Assembly: GCA_937967615.1 (NCBI GenBank)
Contig: CALCMJ010000085.1
Coordinates: forward strand, 1 to 54,502
Source: an uncultured Saprospiraceae bacterium
Lineage (GTDB): Bacteria; Bacteroidota; Bacteroidia; Chitinophagales; Saprospiraceae
Direction: 5' to 3'
Length of the DNA: 54,502 nucleotides
The notes beneath the pieces were generated by a model, which worked only from the letters and a program-made list of their open reading frames with translations, was not told where the DNA came from and made no database searches. Shown in pieces: positions 26,817 to 35,989 of this stretch; within the stretch, counting starts at the first letter, position 1, and the number at the start of each line of letters is the position of its first letter. The translations under genes were made by a program, and so were the position numbers.

Positions 26817-27788
26817 ATGAATGAAGCACAACAAAGGTCAGATGTAGAAGCAGTAGATTCTCTGGCACGCGCATATCAAGATTTAAAGGCAGAGATTGGT
26901 AAAGTGATCATAGGGCAAGAAGAAGTTGTCAAGGCAGTGATCATTTCTCTCTTCGCAAATGGCCACAGTCTCTTAGTAGGAGTTCCAGGTCTGGCAAAGA
27001 CCTTGCTAGTGAGTACTATTTCTGAAGTATTGGATTTAGATTTTAAACGTATTCAGTTTACTCCGGATCTTATGCCTTCTGATATTATGGGATCAGAAAT
27101 CCTTGACGAGAACAGAAGTTTTAAATTTAATAAGGGTCCATTATTTACTAACATCGTTTTAGCTGATGAGATTAATAGAACACCTCCTAAAACGCAAGCG
27201 GCCTTATTGGAAGCAATGCAAGAGCGCTCTGTTACTGTTGCTGGTACAAGACATAAGTTAGAACAACCATTTTTTGTTTTAGCAACACAGAATCCTATTG
27301 AGCAAGAAGGAACATATCCTTTACCAGAAGCACAGCTAGATAGATTTATGTTCAACATAACATTAGATTATCCAAGTTATGAAGAAGAGTTACAGGTAGT
27401 GAAAAACACGACAACTGTTCAAAAGCATGATTTGAAAAGCATATTAACAGGCGCGCAAATTATGGAGTTCCAAGATCTAGTGCGTAAAATTCCTATTGCA
27501 GATAATGTTCTTGAATATGGTGTCTCTCTTGCTTCAAAGACAAGGCCAAACACACCCTTAGCAACAGATTCCGTAAATAATTATATTTCTTGGGGAGCAG
27601 GCCCTAGAGCATCACAATATTTGATCCTAGGTGCTAAAACACATGCTGCAATTAATGGAAAATATTCTCCGGATATTGAAGACATCCATGCAATTGCAAA
27701 TTACGTACTGAGACATCGAGTGGTTAGGAACTATAAAGCAGAGGCGGAAGGAATCAGTATAGAAGAAATTATAAGTGGTCTTTTATAG
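26817..27788 (+). CDS. MoxR family AAA+ ATPase
   Basis: Chaperone-like ATPase; MoxR proteins usually act with VWA/DUF58 partners in maturation of other proteins. Walker A GVPGLAKT, Walker B ADEINRTPPKTQAALLEAMQ, sensor 1 LATQNPIEQEGTYPLPEAQLDRF and the C-terminal lid with SWGAGPRASQYLI are all present. 323 residues from the ATG at 26817; an 8-codon longer frame from TTG at 26793 is rejected because it overlaps the promoter. Unusually, no DUF58 or VWA gene follows; the next gene is a DUF4837 lipoprotein. Confidence 0.93.
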   Translation: MNEAQQRSDVEAVDSLARAYQDLKAEIGKVIIGQEEVVKAVIISLFANGHSLLVGVPGLAKTLLVSTISEVLDLDFKRIQFTPDLMPSDIMGSEILDENRSFKFNKGPLFTNIVLADEINRTPPKTQAALLEAMQERSVTVAGTRHKLEQPFFVLATQNPIEQEGTYPLPEAQLDRFMFNITLDYPSYEEELQVVKNTTTVQKHDLKSILTGAQIMEFQDLVRKIPIADNVLEYGVSLASKTRPNTPLATDSVNNYISWGAGPRASQYLILGAKTHAAINGKYSPDIEDIHAIANYVLRHRVVRNYKAEAEGISIEEIISGLL

Positions 27789-27920
27789 AAAACAGCTATT
27801 TTGATATTTACGAGTGGTTTTCCTAGATGGAATTAAATAATGCTTAGTTCTTTCCTTTGTCATACACCAAACTTGGAAGAATATACATCAGCATAGTACA
27901 GGAAACATTAGATTTACACT

Positions 27921-29006
27921 ATGTCTAAAGCCATAACATATTATACAGTCAGTTGCCTTCTCATAGTTTTGAGCATGCTCGCTTGTAATAGTGAGGTATC
28001 AAACAGTCTAGAGGCGAAAGCGGTTGCCCTAGGAAAGATGAATGAGATTGTGGTTATTGCTGATGATACTGTATGGGAAAGTATGGTAGGTGATACATTC
28101 AGGTATTATTTTGAAAGCCCATATCCACTTATGCCTACGCCAGAAGCAATGTTTGACCTAAGACATTATTCAGGCGAGGAAATAAATGCAGAGCCTTTGA
28201 GAAAGGAGCTCAGAACGTATGCAATACTCGTAGACCTCAATGATCTAGATTCTCCTGTAACTAAAATGGCGCGCAAGGACATGGGTGAGGAGAAATTTAC
28301 AAGAGCTCTAAAAGAAAACAAACCAGGAAATTCTATTGGAAAAAATAAATGGGCTCAGGGTCAGATGCTTATTTATTTATATGCAAATGGGCATGATAGT
28401 CTAGCTGAACTTATACGAGCTAGTTATCCGGCAATTGCTAAAAAGGTACATAAACACGACAGAAATCAATTAGAGGCGCAAGTGTATGGCGTACCAGTAA
28501 ACCACGGTCTAAGTGAAAAGATAAAAGAGGATTACGGTATGGAAATGAAGATCCCAGTAAATTATAAGATTGCAAAGGAGGAGCTAGATGGAAATTTTAT
28601 TTGGTTGCGCAAAGATGGTAAGAAGGGTGTTATGAATATCGTTCTAAAGAAACTTCCTTACTCTGGGAAAGAACAATTTGATAAAGACTATATCAAGGGT
28701 GTAAAAAATGAGTTCGGAAAATCCTATGTTACTTCAGACACTGAGGGCTCTTATCTAAGAGTACACGAAGAGCAGGTACCCATTTATGAATACACACAAG
28801 ATATAAACGGAATGTATACTAAGGAGCTGAGAGGTGTTTGGGAAATGACTGGTGACTTTATGGGTGGCCCCTTTGTAAGCTATATGATACACAATAGTGC
28901 AAATGAAGAATTGCTTTTTGTAGACGCATTTGTCTTTGCTCCTGGACAGGCTAAGCGTAATATGATTCAGGAACTAGATTTTATAGTAAAAAACATGAAA
29001 ATCTAA
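27921..29006 (+). CDS. DUF4837 family lipoprotein
   Basis: 361 residues with a lipoprotein signal (LLIVLSMLACNS, lipid-modified Cys22). The body matches the Bacteroidota family DUF4837: ALGKMNEIVVIADDTVWES, YFESPYPLMPTPEAMFDLRH, NKWAQGQMLIYL and RGVWEMTGDFMGGPFVSY. Function unknown; probably attached to a membrane in the periplasm. The gene-free repeat locus starts 130 bases after its stop. Confidence 0.88.
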   Translation: MSKAITYYTVSCLLIVLSMLACNSEVSNSLEAKAVALGKMNEIVVIADDTVWESMVGDTFRYYFESPYPLMPTPEAMFDLRHYSGEEINAEPLRKELRTYAILVDLNDLDSPVTKMARKDMGEEKFTRALKENKPGNSIGKNKWAQGQMLIYLYANGHDSLAELIRASYPAIAKKVHKHDRNQLEAQVYGVPVNHGLSEKIKEDYGMEMKIPVNYKIAKEELDGNFIWLRKDGKKGVMNIVLKKLPYSGKEQFDKDYIKGVKNEFGKSYVTSDTEGSYLRVHEEQVPIYEYTQDINGMYTKELRGVWEMTGDFMGGPFVSYMIHNSANEELLFVDAFVFAPGQAKRNMIQELDFIVKNMKI

Positions 29007-29136
29007 TTTTAGAGTTCCAAAGCCCTCCACATTAACCGTTTAGCCTCAAGAAACTTCCACTTATCCTCCAAATCATAGCATTTTTGTTAAATAACTGCCA
29101 ATAGCTTCCGTCTAAAGTGCCTTTTACGCATTGTGC

Positions 29137-29362
29137 CGTCTTAAGAATGTAATTAGGATGAATGATTTATTTGGATAATACCGATGGTCAAGATTACATT
29201 ACAAGAGCAAGAATTGAGAAACTTGTTTTATTGAGAATGAACCAACACCCTTTGACATAGCGACTTGAGAAATCGCTATTTGACACCCTTAACGCGTTTG
29301 AGAAGCGCACACCCTTATTAGCATTACCAGCGGAAGATTTTCTTCCGTTTTTTTTTGCCCAT
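29137..29362 (+). repeat. Hairpin-rich module A (first of three direct copies)
   Basis: Begins CGTCTTAAG and ends with a hairpin, nine T and GCCCATAA. Inside are four TTGAGAA loops, two of them in small stems (TAGCGA / TCGCTA at 29258-29278, and GCG / CGC), linked by ACACCCTTA words. Modules B and C share the same beginning, loops, linkers and end. It looks transcribed rightward as a non-coding RNA or leader. The open frame on the opposite strand (29194-29460) is judged a by-product. Confidence 0.7.
29331..29356 (+). terminator. Terminator of module A
   Basis: CGGAAGA / TCTTCCG stem with a short T-rich loop and nine T. Confidence 0.75.
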
Positions 29363-29501
29363 AAGTCAATCCAGAAATTTATTAGCTGTTGGAATTTGTC
29401 CACTGCCTTACTCTTTTTGTGCTTATCCCTTGTTACTTTGTAATCTTCTTTACAATCCATTCATCATTTAAATTAAAAACTGTGACTCTTAAATTGAACC
29501 T

Positions 29502-29721
29502 CGTCTTAAGGGTGTATTGAGATTGAAACATTGGATTTTTTTACACCCTTATAATAACGACACCCTTACACCCTTTTTGAGAATTGAAACACCCTTAACA
29601 TAGCGACTTGAGAAATCGCTAACTAATAACACCTTTAGCACCTTTTACGCGTTTAATCAACGCACACCCTTATAAGCATTACCAGCGGAAGATATTTTCT
29701 TCCGTTTTTTTTTTGCCCATA
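29502..29721 (+). repeat. Hairpin-rich module B
   Basis: Same start (CGTCTTAAGGGTGTA), linkers (ACACCCTTA, several copies) and end as module A. The TAGCGA / TCGCTA hairpin is identical. The second hairpin differs in sequence but still pairs (GCGTT-TAATC-AACGC in place of the TTTGAGAA loop form), which hints that the fold matters more than the bases. Confidence 0.7.
29686..29714 (+). terminator. Terminator of module B
   Basis: CGGAAGA-TATTT-TCTTCCG hairpin followed by ten T. Confidence 0.75.
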
Positions 29722-29821
29722 ACTGAATGGATTTTGTCAGGTATTTTAAGACAGAGAATTGTAACCGATTTTGGACAAAAAAAATAAATTATAATACAAT
29801 GTATAATTGCGCCTAGACCTA

Positions 29822-30127
29822 AGTTTATATAATGCAGACCCAAGGTGTCAGGACACCTTGGATCGTGGGAATCATATACTGTTCAATGGGCCCGGCCCCA
29901 TTGTGGTAACTCACTTGGTTTTGTAAGTTATATCATCTAGAACATTGTAGGGTTTGTATAATGTAGGCACAAGGTGTCGGGACACCTTGGATCGTGGGAA
30001 TCATATACTGTTCAATGGGGCCTGCCCCATTGTGGTAACTTACATGATTTTGCAAGTTATATCATCTAGAACATAGTGGGGTTTGTATAATGTAGGCACA
30101 AGGTGTCGGGACACCTTGGATCGTGGA
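29822..30127 (+). repeat. 129-bp tandem repeat, about 2.4 copies
   Basis: The word AAGGTGTC recurs at 29842, 29971 and 30100, exactly 129 bases apart. Each full unit holds a perfect AAGGTGTC / GACACCTT hairpin, then a CAATGGGGC / GCCCCATTG hairpin (weaker in the first unit), a TAACTT / AAGTTA hairpin, and a conserved AT-rich spacer with TTTGTATAATG. The third unit is cut after about 28 bases. No coding frame. It lies between modules B and C. Confidence 0.85.
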
Positions 30128-30205
30128 TTTTTGTTTACTCGCATACAAATTGCTTTCATTATCCGAATAATAAGTGTCTAAATAAGTGTCTTTTTGAGTT
30201 CATCG

Positions 30206-30413
30206 CGTCTTAAAGATGTATCGAGATTGAAACACCTTTATGGTCGAGATTACACCTTTAGAACAATTGAGAAACACCTTTATTGAGAATTGAAACACCT
30301 TTAGATTAGCGACTTGAGAAATCGCTACTTTTACACCCTTATTGCGTTTGAGAAGCGCACACCCTTATAAGCATTACCAGCGGAAGATATTTTCTTCCGT
30401 TTTTTTTTGCCCA
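30206..30413 (+). repeat. Hairpin-rich module C with 21-bp internal period
   Basis: The clearest of the three: ACACC(C/T)TTA words start at 30232, 30252, 30274, 30295, 30333 and 30359, the first four at 20-22-base steps, alternating with TTGAGAA or TCGAGAT. The TAGCGA / TCGCTA hairpin, the GCG / CGC hairpin and the terminator match module A. It ends 17 bases from the stop of the convergent dnaE. Confidence 0.7.
30381..30408 (+). terminator. Terminator of module C
   Basis: CGGAAGA-TATTT-TCTTCCG hairpin followed by nine T, facing dnaE. Confidence 0.75.
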
Positions 30414-30429
30414 ATACTAAGGGTTTGTA

Positions 30430-33400
30430 CTAATTGATTTTATACATGAGACCTACATCCACCAATCGCCCGAGGAGCTTACTTGTGGCATCTACTTTAT
30501 AACGCACAGAGAAGAGATCTAAATCTTCTTCAAGATGCACAACCTTAAGTTTAAAATCATGTTCACCCGGATTCTCTCTACAAATAGATTCTAACTTATC
30601 CAGAAGCTCATCATTAATGGATTCTAAATCCAGCTTAATGGTTATACTTCTTGTGAGTTGTTTTCCTACACTCTCTAGGAGCATTAATCTGCTAATCTTA
30701 AAGTAATAGTTACCAGTTTTTGTTTGTATGTTCTTTGCCTCCAGATAAATCACTTTGCCTTTAGTAATAAGCGACTGCCATCTTGAATAATTTTCTCTAA
30801 AAATTGCAAGATCAATTGAGCCATGATAATCTTGCAAAGTGAAACGTGCATACCCATTCCCATTTCCTGAAACGCCATGCATGCATGATGTGATTAAGCC
30901 TGCAATTTTTACTGTTTGGTTTTTGACACTATCCACACTGTCTAAAGGAACGTTAATATAGTTTTCAATCTCTATTCTGTATTCATCAAGGGGATGTCCA
31001 GAAATGTAAATTCCTGTTACTTCTTTTTCATATTCTAATTTCTCTATAGGTAGCCATTCTTCAACAGGCTTAATTTTTGGTTCCACCAATTCCATGTCTT
31101 TCGTGTTCTGAAAAAGTGAAACAGACATGTCATTGTTCTGATCTTGATAGCTGTTACCATAACGTAAGGAATGTTCTAGCAGTGTTTCAAATTTATCAGA
31201 GCTAGATAAATATTGAGCACGTGGATATCCAAAGCTATCAAAGGCACCACCTTTCGCAAGACCCTCAAGACATTTTTTATTTACGGCCCTTAGACTTACT
31301 CGCTTTGTTAAATCAAAGATGCCTGTATAATTTCCATTCTCCTCGCGTTCTCTAATAATCTCTGTAACAGGTCCTTCTCCAACGCCTTTCAATGCTGAAA
31401 GGCCGAAGCGGATTTTTGTTTCTTCATTTACAGAGAATGTTAGATCACTTTCATTCACATCAGGTCCTAATACTTTGATGCGCATTCGTTTACATTCTCG
31501 CAAAAAGAAATTCATTTTACTGATATCACTTTTATTCCTATTGAGAACAGCAGCCATAAATTCAGAAGGATAGTGAGCCTTTAGATATGCTGTTTGGAAA
31601 CCTATTAAAGCATAACAAGTAGAATGCGATTTATTGAAGGCGTAAGAGGCAAATGCCTCCCAATCCTTCCAGACCTTTTTAACGATCTCCTCATCATGTC
31701 CATTTGCCTTGCAACCTGCTAGAAACTTTGGCCATAACTCATCAATAATGGATTTCTTCTTCTTTCCCATTCCCTTTCGCAGGACATCTGCTTCACCCTT
31801 GGTAAATCCGGCTAAAGATTGTGAAAGCAACATGACCTGTTCTTGGTACACCGTAATGCCATAAGTTTCACCTAGATACTCTTCCATGACATCTAGGTCG
31901 TATGCTATCTCTTCCTTACCATGTTTTCTGTTAATGAAGTTGGGGATATACTGCATGGGCCCTGGTCTATACAGGGCATTCATTGCAATGAGATCTTCAA
32001 ACTTATTTGGTTTTAACTCCCGCAGATTTTTTTGCATACCTACGGACTCATATTGGAAGATGCCTACTGTATCTCCTTCTTGGAAGAGTTTATAGGTCTT
32101 CTCATCTTCCAGTGAGATTTCATCAATATCGATTATCTTATTGTAATTCTTTTTTACAAGTCTTACGGCGTCTTTGATAATACTAAGAGTCTTTAATCCC
32201 AGGAAGTCCATTTTAAGGAGTCCAGCATCTTCAACCACACTATTATCAAACTGACTTATGAGTAATTCTGAATCTTTAGCGAGAGCTACAGGCACATAAT
32301 TTCTTATATCGTCAGGTGTGATAATAACGCCACAGGCATGTACACCAGTATTCCGCACTGACCCTTCGATCTTTTTTGCAGTGCGTATCATTTGCCCTAT
32401 TTCATTCTTCTCCTCTGATTTCTTTCTAAAGGCATAAGCACGCGCAACATCATCCGAGTTCATATCGCTTTTGAGCTTAGAATCAATATCTTTTTCTTTT
32501 AGGACTCCATTCAGACTAGCGGACAAGTGTGTTGGAAATGATTTAGCCACTTTGTCCACCTCGTTGAGAGGAATATCCATTACCCTACCCACATCGCGTA
32601 ATGACATTTTTGCTTTCATGGCTCCGTAGGTAATTATTTGAGCTACCTGATTTTTTCCATATTTATCAATTACATAGTCTATGACTTTACTACGGCCCTC
32701 ATCGTCAAAGTCAATATCAATATCGGGCATGGATATACGTTCCGGATTTAGGAAACGCTCAAAAAGTAAATCATACTTGATGGGATCTACATTTGTAATA
32801 CCCAGACTGTAAGCAACGGCGGATCCTGCTGCAGATCCCCGTCCAGGCCCTACTGCAACGCCCATTTCCCTAGCCTTATTCGTAAAATCTTGTGTGATAA
32901 GAAAATAACCGGGGTAGCCTGACTGGTTTATGACCCCGAGTTCAAAATTCAGACGGTCTTCTACTTCTTTAGTAATATTTCCGTATTTCTTTTTTGCCCC
33001 TTCAAAACTTAAATGCTGGAGATAACTGGATTGGTCCTTAAACTGATCAGGTACAACAAACTCGGGTAAAATAACATCACGCGCCAGCTCTAATTGTTCC
33101 ACCTTACTCACAATTTCCATTGTGTTGTCTATTGCTTCTGGCAGATCTTTAAACAAAGCACGCATTTCATCTTTGGTTTTGAAGAAATAGTCAGAACTAG
33201 AGAATTTGAATCGCTTTTCATCCTTTATGACAGTTCCAGTATTTACACAAAGCAATATATCATGTGGTTCAGAATCCTCCTCTTCTAAATAATGGGAATC
33301 ATTGGTCGCTATTATTTTGACATTGTACTTTTTGGCTAATAGAATGAGGTCTTGATTAATATCTTCCTGACTTCTACCAGTACCATCAATATTGTCTAAT

Positions 33401-33948
33401 CCTTTATGGCGCATGAGCTCTATGTAGAAGTCTTCGCCAAAGAGATCAAGCCACCATTTTAATTTCTTTTCTGCTTCTTCAAAACTTCCTCGCAAAAGGG
33501 CTTGTGGAACTTCAGCAGCAAGACAACAGCTAGTAGCAATTAGGCCTTTATTATATTGAAGAAGAAGCTCTTTGTCTATCCTTGGAAATTTGCCGTATAA
33601 TCCTTCCGTATAACCAAGTGAACAAAGTTTTGACAAGTTCTGATAACCTGCTGCATTCTTTGCAAGAAGTACTTGGTGAAAACGTTTATCTTTTTCTCCA
33701 CGCGTACGCGAAAAGGATTTTATATGACGGTCAGCTACTAAATAAAATTCACAACCAACGATAGGTTTTATGCCTTGCTTTTTTGCGGCTTGTACAAACT
33801 TAAAAGCACCAAACATATTTCCGTGGTCTGTCATTGCCACAGCCTTATGCCCATCCGATTTCGCCTTAATCATCATTTTATTAATATCAGATGCCCCATC
33901 TAATAATGAAAACTGTGTATGATTATGGAGATGACAAAAATCTGGCAT
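30430..33948 (-). CDS. dnaE: DNA polymerase III subunit alpha
   Basis: Replicative polymerase catalytic subunit. PHP domain at the N-terminus (FCHLHNHTQFSLLDGAS, AMTDHGNMFGAF), the polymerase palm with GPGRGSAAGS and the catalytic Asp motif PDIDIDFDDEGR, the fingers segment (YGITVYQEQVM, FNKSHSTCYALI), a helix-hairpin-helix region (RFGLSALKGVG), and an OB-fold near the end (VKIAGLITSCMHGVSG). 1172 residues is typical of the DnaE1 form. No terminator was found in the minus direction before the repeat modules. Confidence 0.97.
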   Translation of the reverse strand: MPDFCHLHNHTQFSLLDGASDINKMMIKAKSDGHKAVAMTDHGNMFGAFKFVQAAKKQGIKPIVGCEFYLVADRHIKSFSRTRGEKDKRFHQVLLAKNAAGYQNLSKLCSLGYTEGLYGKFPRIDKELLLQYNKGLIATSCCLAAEVPQALLRGSFEEAEKKLKWWLDLFGEDFYIELMRHKGLDNIDGTGRSQEDINQDLILLAKKYNVKIIATNDSHYLEEEDSEPHDILLCVNTGTVIKDEKRFKFSSSDYFFKTKDEMRALFKDLPEAIDNTMEIVSKVEQLELARDVILPEFVVPDQFKDQSSYLQHLSFEGAKKKYGNITKEVEDRLNFELGVINQSGYPGYFLITQDFTNKAREMGVAVGPGRGSAAGSAVAYSLGITNVDPIKYDLLFERFLNPERISMPDIDIDFDDEGRSKVIDYVIDKYGKNQVAQIITYGAMKAKMSLRDVGRVMDIPLNEVDKVAKSFPTHLSASLNGVLKEKDIDSKLKSDMNSDDVARAYAFRKKSEEKNEIGQMIRTAKKIEGSVRNTGVHACGVIITPDDIRNYVPVALAKDSELLISQFDNSVVEDAGLLKMDFLGLKTLSIIKDAVRLVKKNYNKIIDIDEISLEDEKTYKLFQEGDTVGIFQYESVGMQKNLRELKPNKFEDLIAMNALYRPGPMQYIPNFINRKHGKEEIAYDLDVMEEYLGETYGITVYQEQVMLLSQSLAGFTKGEADVLRKGMGKKKKSIIDELWPKFLAGCKANGHDEEIVKKVWKDWEAFASYAFNKSHSTCYALIGFQTAYLKAHYPSEFMAAVLNRNKSDISKMNFFLRECKRMRIKVLGPDVNESDLTFSVNEETKIRFGLSALKGVGEGPVTEIIREREENGNYTGIFDLTKRVSLRAVNKKCLEGLAKGGAFDSFGYPRAQYLSSSDKFETLLEHSLRYGNSYQDQNNDMSVSLFQNTKDMELVEPKIKPVEEWLPIEKLEYEKEVTGIYISGHPLDEYRIEIENYINVPLDSVDSVKNQTVKIAGLITSCMHGVSGNGNGYARFTLQDYHGSIDLAIFRENYSRWQSLITKGKVIYLEAKNIQTKTGNYYFKISRLMLLESVGKQLTRSITIKLDLESINDELLDKLESICRENPGEHDFKLKVVHLEEDLDLFSVRYKVDATSKLLGRLVDVGLMYKIN

Positions 33949-34168
33949 AGGTATCTCGTTGGTTTATGATTTTACGGGGAAGATAAAGTTAAAAATAAGG
34001 GCTTAGAATAGACCATAATAGAGCTAGAAATAGAGAGAAGTTTTCCACACCTAGCAATTCAAAATAAACAGTTTAAACAACTAATTGTTTATGAACTAAG
34101 CGTTCTTCATCTACATTTCTCCGAGTCTCAACGTCCTTCGCCCCTCCTCCCTCCTTTTCCCCGTCTTT

Positions 34169-34203
34169 CTATAAAAAAAAAGCCTCTGCGTTAACAGAAG
34201 CTT
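34169..34203 (-). terminator. Intrinsic terminator after tRNA-Leu
   Basis: Read on the minus strand: GCTTCTG-TTAACG-CAGAGGC stem with one G-U pair, then nine T. Confidence 0.7.
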
Positions 34204-34209
34204 TATAAG

Positions 34210-34293
34210 TGCCCAAGAAAGGAATCGAACCTTCACGCCCATAAGGACACATGGCCCTCAACCATGCCTGTCTACCAGTTCCAGCACTTGGGC
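34210..34293 (-). tRNA. tRNA-Leu (anticodon GAG)
   Basis: An 84-base class II tRNA. The acceptor stem GCCCAAG pairs with CTTGGGC, the discriminator is A, the D arm contains GGTAGAC, the anticodon stem CATGG / CCATG encloses TTGAGGG (anticodon GAG, reading CTC and CTT), there is a long variable arm, and the T loop is GGTTCGATTCC. The 3' CCA is not encoded. A terminator follows at once. Confidence 0.93.
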
Positions 34294-34716
34294 TTGTAGA
34301 GCGGACAAAGTAAATAAAATCTTAACTCTTATCGAAATATCGCTCAAACACTATTCATATGAATAGAACTTTAATTTATTATTTCCACCTTTTCTATGCA
34401 TTCATAATCAATAATGGGCCGAATAGCTCAAAAAAGCGCTAATAATGCAGTTATACATTAGTTTTAATCATATACTTAGTCATAACTAGCTGTTATAAAC
34501 CACTTTATACATAGGAAAGATTTTTATAAGTTATTTCTAATTTTGTTGAATATATAGGAAAAGTGTATTACATTTACCTCAATTCTGAGATGGTAATGCT
34601 TACATATCTAATGTATCCACTCCGGATTAAGTGAATTTAAACAGCATCATTTTAATATATATAAAGGGCTTCAAAATCAAGAAGTAGTTTTCTTATTTTG
34701 AGACCTTAGTCGAAAG
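34294..34716. other. Gene-free stretch between tRNA-Leu and the MFS operon
   Basis: About 420 AT-rich bases with no credible gene. A 27-codon frame exists at 34359-34442 (plus strand) but has no family or signal features. A rightward terminator closes the stretch with no known gene feeding it, so a short plus-strand RNA is possible. Confidence 0.4.
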
Positions 34717-34756
34717 AGCCTGAGTTTGCGTAAGTAAACTTGGGCTTATTTTTTTT
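34717..34756 (+). terminator. Orphan rightward intrinsic terminator
   Basis: AGCCTGAGTTT pairs with AAACTTGGGCT (two G-U pairs) around an 8-base loop, followed by TATTTTTTTT. It points rightward although the flanking gene (MFS) is on the minus strand and ends here. Confidence 0.55.
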
Positions 34757-35978
34757 AGTTAGGCAACGATTGCTGGACATCCTTTTTTGGGCGCACTAAA
34801 TACATCAATAATAGTGCTATACACACTAGAAGGAAACAGCTTACCCATAATATGTTAAAACCAAAGAACTCAGTGATCTGCATTCCCCCTAGCGGTGATA
34901 CAATACTGGCAATCGCAAAGGTCATAGTAAATAAGCCCATATACTTCCCTCTGTTTTTATCATTGGAAAAGCTTAAAGCAAACATATTTGCAAAAGGGAA
35001 ACATATCATCTCGCCTGTAGTTATTAACAAAGTAAAGACAATGGCTGCAAGATGTGGGTTGGGAATAATAGCAAGAGATAGAAATGCTAAACCTACAAGA
35101 AAACTTCCAATTAAAACCATAGGCAGAGCCTTATACTTTTTTTCCAAAGTATAAATAAGTGGCATCTCAACAAGGAAAATAATAATCCCATTCAAGGCCA
35201 TATAAATGCCAATGACAGATTCATTGAAAAGAAAATCTAATTTTAGAGCTAAAGGATATGTATAAATAAGTTGTAAGAATACAAATGCAATAAATGTATA
35301 CGATAGAAGGAATAACATATAGTCCTTGTCAAACCAAGGAAGACGATCTGCCTTCTCTTCTTTACTATCTTTTACAACTACCCGATGTTGTTTATCCCTA
35401 AACAGAAAGTAGAATAAAACAAAGGCAATAAAAATAGAACCACCGTTCAAAATAAAAAGCCAATCATAATCCAAAAACGCAATCGCAAGTCCCCCAATAA
35501 AAGGCCCAAAAGAGAAACCTAGATTTATTGCCAAACGCACCAACGTAATAGACCGCACTAAATTTTCTTTACTAGAAAACGTCTCGATCGCAGTGATATT
35601 CGCTGGACGAAAATGATCAGCAAAGAATGAGATTAAAAAGAACCCGCCACAGAGTAGAAGAAAAGTCTTACAGTACATTACAGCAAAGAATGTCAATGAT
35701 GTAAGTAACAAACTAAAGAGCTGAACTTTATAAAAGCCAAGCTTATCTGTAAGAAATCCTCCTGACATCACTCCTAATACTGCACCCATTCCATAGCATG
35801 CCATTATAAGTCCACAATCCCCCAGAGAATAACCTAATTTTTGATTGAGATAGATACTTAGAAAAGGAACAACCATAGCGCCACTCCTGTTGATAAGCAT
35901 AACAAAAGAAAGTAGCCAGATATCTCTACTAAGGCCTGATAAAGAATTTTTGTATAAGGAAAATAGGGAGTTGTTCAT
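34755..35978 (-). CDS. MFS transporter
   Basis: 407 residues, about 12 membrane helices, no signal peptide. The MFS motif A between helices 2 and 3 reads GGFLTDKLGFYKVQ, and the second half has a matching but weaker loop (ALSFSNDKNRGKYMGL, with RGKYMG as in many drug-type members). Substrate unknown. It starts 11 bases after the MlaF-like gene, so it belongs to the mlaE-mlaF transcript, which is an unusual third member. Confidence 0.88.
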   Translation of the reverse strand: MNNSLFSLYKNSLSGLSRDIWLLSFVMLINRSGAMVVPFLSIYLNQKLGYSLGDCGLIMACYGMGAVLGVMSGGFLTDKLGFYKVQLFSLLLTSLTFFAVMYCKTFLLLCGGFFLISFFADHFRPANITAIETFSSKENLVRSITLVRLAINLGFSFGPFIGGLAIAFLDYDWLFILNGGSIFIAFVLFYFLFRDKQHRVVVKDSKEEKADRLPWFDKDYMLFLLSYTFIAFVFLQLIYTYPLALKLDFLFNESVIGIYMALNGIIIFLVEMPLIYTLEKKYKALPMVLIGSFLVGLAFLSLAIIPNPHLAAIVFTLLITTGEMICFPFANMFALSFSNDKNRGKYMGLFTMTFAIASIVSPLGGMQITEFFGFNILWVSCFLLVCIALLLMYLVRPKKDVQQSLPN

Positions 35979-35989
35979 CGCGTTTCATA

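Noticed and set aside
29194-29460. An 88-codon frame on the minus strand inside repeat module A
   Set aside because: It runs through the module's terminator and hairpins; the equivalent frame is not kept in modules B and C, and the T/A runs give its Lys-rich stretch. It is best seen as a by-product of the repeat.
29137-30413. CRISPR array
   Set aside because: There is no constant repeat with unique spacers of equal size; the repeated words are short and hairpin-linked, and no cas gene is near.
29137-30413. Replication origin or iteron array near dnaE
   Set aside because: The ACACC(C/T)TTA words do not fit the DnaA box (TTATNCACA), no dnaA or rep gene is present, and terminators argue for transcription units. 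Not excluded by experiment.
29137-30413. Type III toxin-antitoxin RNA repeats
   Set aside because: Repeats followed by a terminator suggest it, but no toxin gene follows in the same direction; the next gene is dnaE on the other strand.
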